24,898 nt of DNA from JANPJV01 sp031425695 (GTDB taxonomy: Bacteria > Pseudomonadota > Gammaproteobacteria > Xanthomonadales > SZUA-5): assembly GCA_031425695.1 (NCBI GenBank), contig JANPJV010000117.1, positions 1 to 24,898 of the forward strand, written 5' to 3'. How positions within the stretch are numbered: position 1 is the stretch's first letter; every line of letters starts with the position of its first letter. Positions 23,962 to 24,898 of the stretch are shown piece by piece. The notes beneath the pieces are model-generated. The model worked only from the letters and a program-made list of their open reading frames with translations, had not been told where the DNA came from and did not search any database. A program made the position numbers and the translations under genes.

Positions 23962-24705
23962 ATGCCACCGCTGCTGCTCCTCCTCTCCATCGCGCTCCAA
24001 TTCTTCTGCCTGGTGCACGCGATTCGCACCGGCCGCCCGTATTGGTGGATCTGGATCATCATCATGGGTTCCGTCCTCGGCGTCGCGGTGTATGCGTTTA
24101 CGCAGATCCTGCCGGACCTGCAGCACGACCCGCGCGCGCGCCGGGCGGCGAAAGGCTTGGCCAAGCGCATGGATCCGCAACGTGACCTGCGCCGCCTGCG
24201 CGATGAGCTGCAGCGCGCGGACACGGTGGCGAACCGGCTGCAGCTGGCCAAGGAGTTTCTCGAGCTCGGCGAAGCGGCCGAAGCCGAAGAAATCCTGCGT
24301 GCTTGTCTCAAGGGCCTGCACGCGACCGACGCCGACATCATGCTGGCGCTGGCGCAGGCCCAGTTCGCGCAGGAGAAGTTCGAGCAGACGCATGACACGC
24401 TGACGGCGCTGATCGCGGCCAATCCCAACTTCCGCTCCCCCGACGGACACCTTTTGTTTGCACGCAGCCTGGAAGCGCTCGACAAGCGCGAGGCGGCGCT
24501 CGAGGAATACAACACGCTCGACGACTCATACCCAGGCGAGGAGGCGCGCCTGCGCAAGGCGCAACTGCTCTTCGCGCTCGGCCGCAGCGGCGAAGCCCGC
24601 GCCGTCCTCGAAAAAACCATCGCCCGCTGCCGTATCGCCCCGCCGTACTACCGCCGCGCGCAGAAGGAATGGATCGACCAGGCGAATGCGCTGTTGAAGG
24701 GGTGA
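23962..24705 (+). CDS. Membrane-anchored TPR protein, function unknown
   Basis: The 247-residue product begins with two hydrophobic helices (residues ~2-21 and ~27-49, PYWWIWIIIMGSVLGVAVYA) and then a soluble helical part with TPR-like repeats: LAKEFLELGEAAEAEEIL, LALAQAQFAQEKFEQTHDTL, LFARSLEALDKREAALEEY and KAQLLFALGRSGEARAVLEK. The N-terminal hairpin resembles the short membrane domains found before phospholipase D-like or TPR parts. I recognise it as a type seen widely in proteobacteria but cannot name a function; a scaffold or quality-control role is a guess. ATG 23962 has no clear ribosome site. It is followed by a REP pair. Confidence 0.82.
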   Translation: MPPLLLLLSIALQFFCLVHAIRTGRPYWWIWIIIMGSVLGVAVYAFTQILPDLQHDPRARRAAKGLAKRMDPQRDLRRLRDELQRADTVANRLQLAKEFLELGEAAEAEEILRACLKGLHATDADIMLALAQAQFAQEKFEQTHDTLTALIAANPNFRSPDGHLLFARSLEALDKREAALEEYNTLDDSYPGEEARLRKAQLLFALGRSGEARAVLEKTIARCRIAPPYYRRAQKEWIDQANALLKG

Positions 24706-24717
24706 GCAGGCCCGCTT

Positions 24718-24815
24718 GTCGTAGGTCATGTTGTCCGCGCAAGCGGACTACTTGACGGCTTCCTGGCTGCGAAAGGCGTCAAGTAGCCCGCTGGCGCGGG
24801 CAACATGACGTACGC
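24718..24815. repeat. Inverted pair of short-loop REP elements
   Basis: 24718-24759 on the minus strand reads GTCAAGTAGTCCGC, TTGC, GCGGACAACATGACCTACG; 24776-24815 on the plus strand reads GTCAAGTAGCCCGC, TGGC, GCGGGCAACATGACGTACG. Each is a stem-loop with an outer GTCA/TGAC clamp. They share their flanks with the tandem units at 16561-16961, which have a much longer loop. The remaining bases to 24898 show no gene; GGAGG at 24821-24826 has no start codon at useful distance. Confidence 0.85.
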
Positions 24816-24898
24816 TGCAAAGGAGGCCGAACCTGAACGATCACCTGACATCGCCCTTGCAATGAACCTCGCCTGCACTCGGGTTGCAGTCTGATGGC

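Overview
The window is a GC-rich bacterial chromosome segment. A leuS-lptE pair, high GC, a DUF3293 protein, Ohr and several families of short palindromic (REP-type) repeats suggest a gammaproteobacterium, most likely of the Xanthomonadales/Lysobacterales. This assignment is inference from gene content, not from a marker search.

Positions 1-14,594 form a dense two-component signalling region. A hybrid histidine kinase cut by the window edge (1-2739, + strand) faces a five-gene minus-strand operon running from 13,743 down to 3,884. In transcription order the operon holds: (i) a membrane histidine kinase whose sensor matches the ethylene-binding domain of plant ETR1-type receptors and which carries about five PAS domains; (ii) a soluble REC-PAS-kinase-REC hybrid; (iii) a PAS-PAS histidine kinase; (iv) a stand-alone CheY-like receiver; (v) a REC-GAF-GGDEF-EAL-REC protein with a degenerate cyclase motif and an intact phosphodiesterase motif set. 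Gaps are 12-48 bp or ATGA overlaps, so co-transcription is likely. The simplest reading is a multi-kinase phosphorelay whose output is cyclic-di-GMP breakdown. Upstream of the operon lie the frameshifted, internally deleted remains of another PAS kinase (13,740-14,134) and a divergent single-domain receiver (14,175-14,594).

From 14,816 the content becomes mostly housekeeping: tRNA-Phe(GAA) and a DUF3108 exported protein (- strand), a DUF3293 protein (+), a tandem array of five ~79-bp REP-like units, ohr (-), an exported endonuclease/exonuclease/phosphatase-fold protein coupled to a small hypothetical gene (-), an inverted REP pair, leuS and lptE (+), a ~243-bp AT-rich element with ~65-bp inverted arms, an arsS-type radical SAM gene (+), a 4 x 38-bp tandem repeat, a membrane-anchored TPR protein (+) and a final REP pair.

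Points most worth a second look: the ETR1-like sensor and the c-di-GMP relay it heads; the decayed kinase next to it; the long-loop REP array related to the REP pair at 24.7 kb; and the AT-rich inverted-arm element where holA would usually follow lptE. No transposase, integrase, phage gene or CRISPR array was seen.
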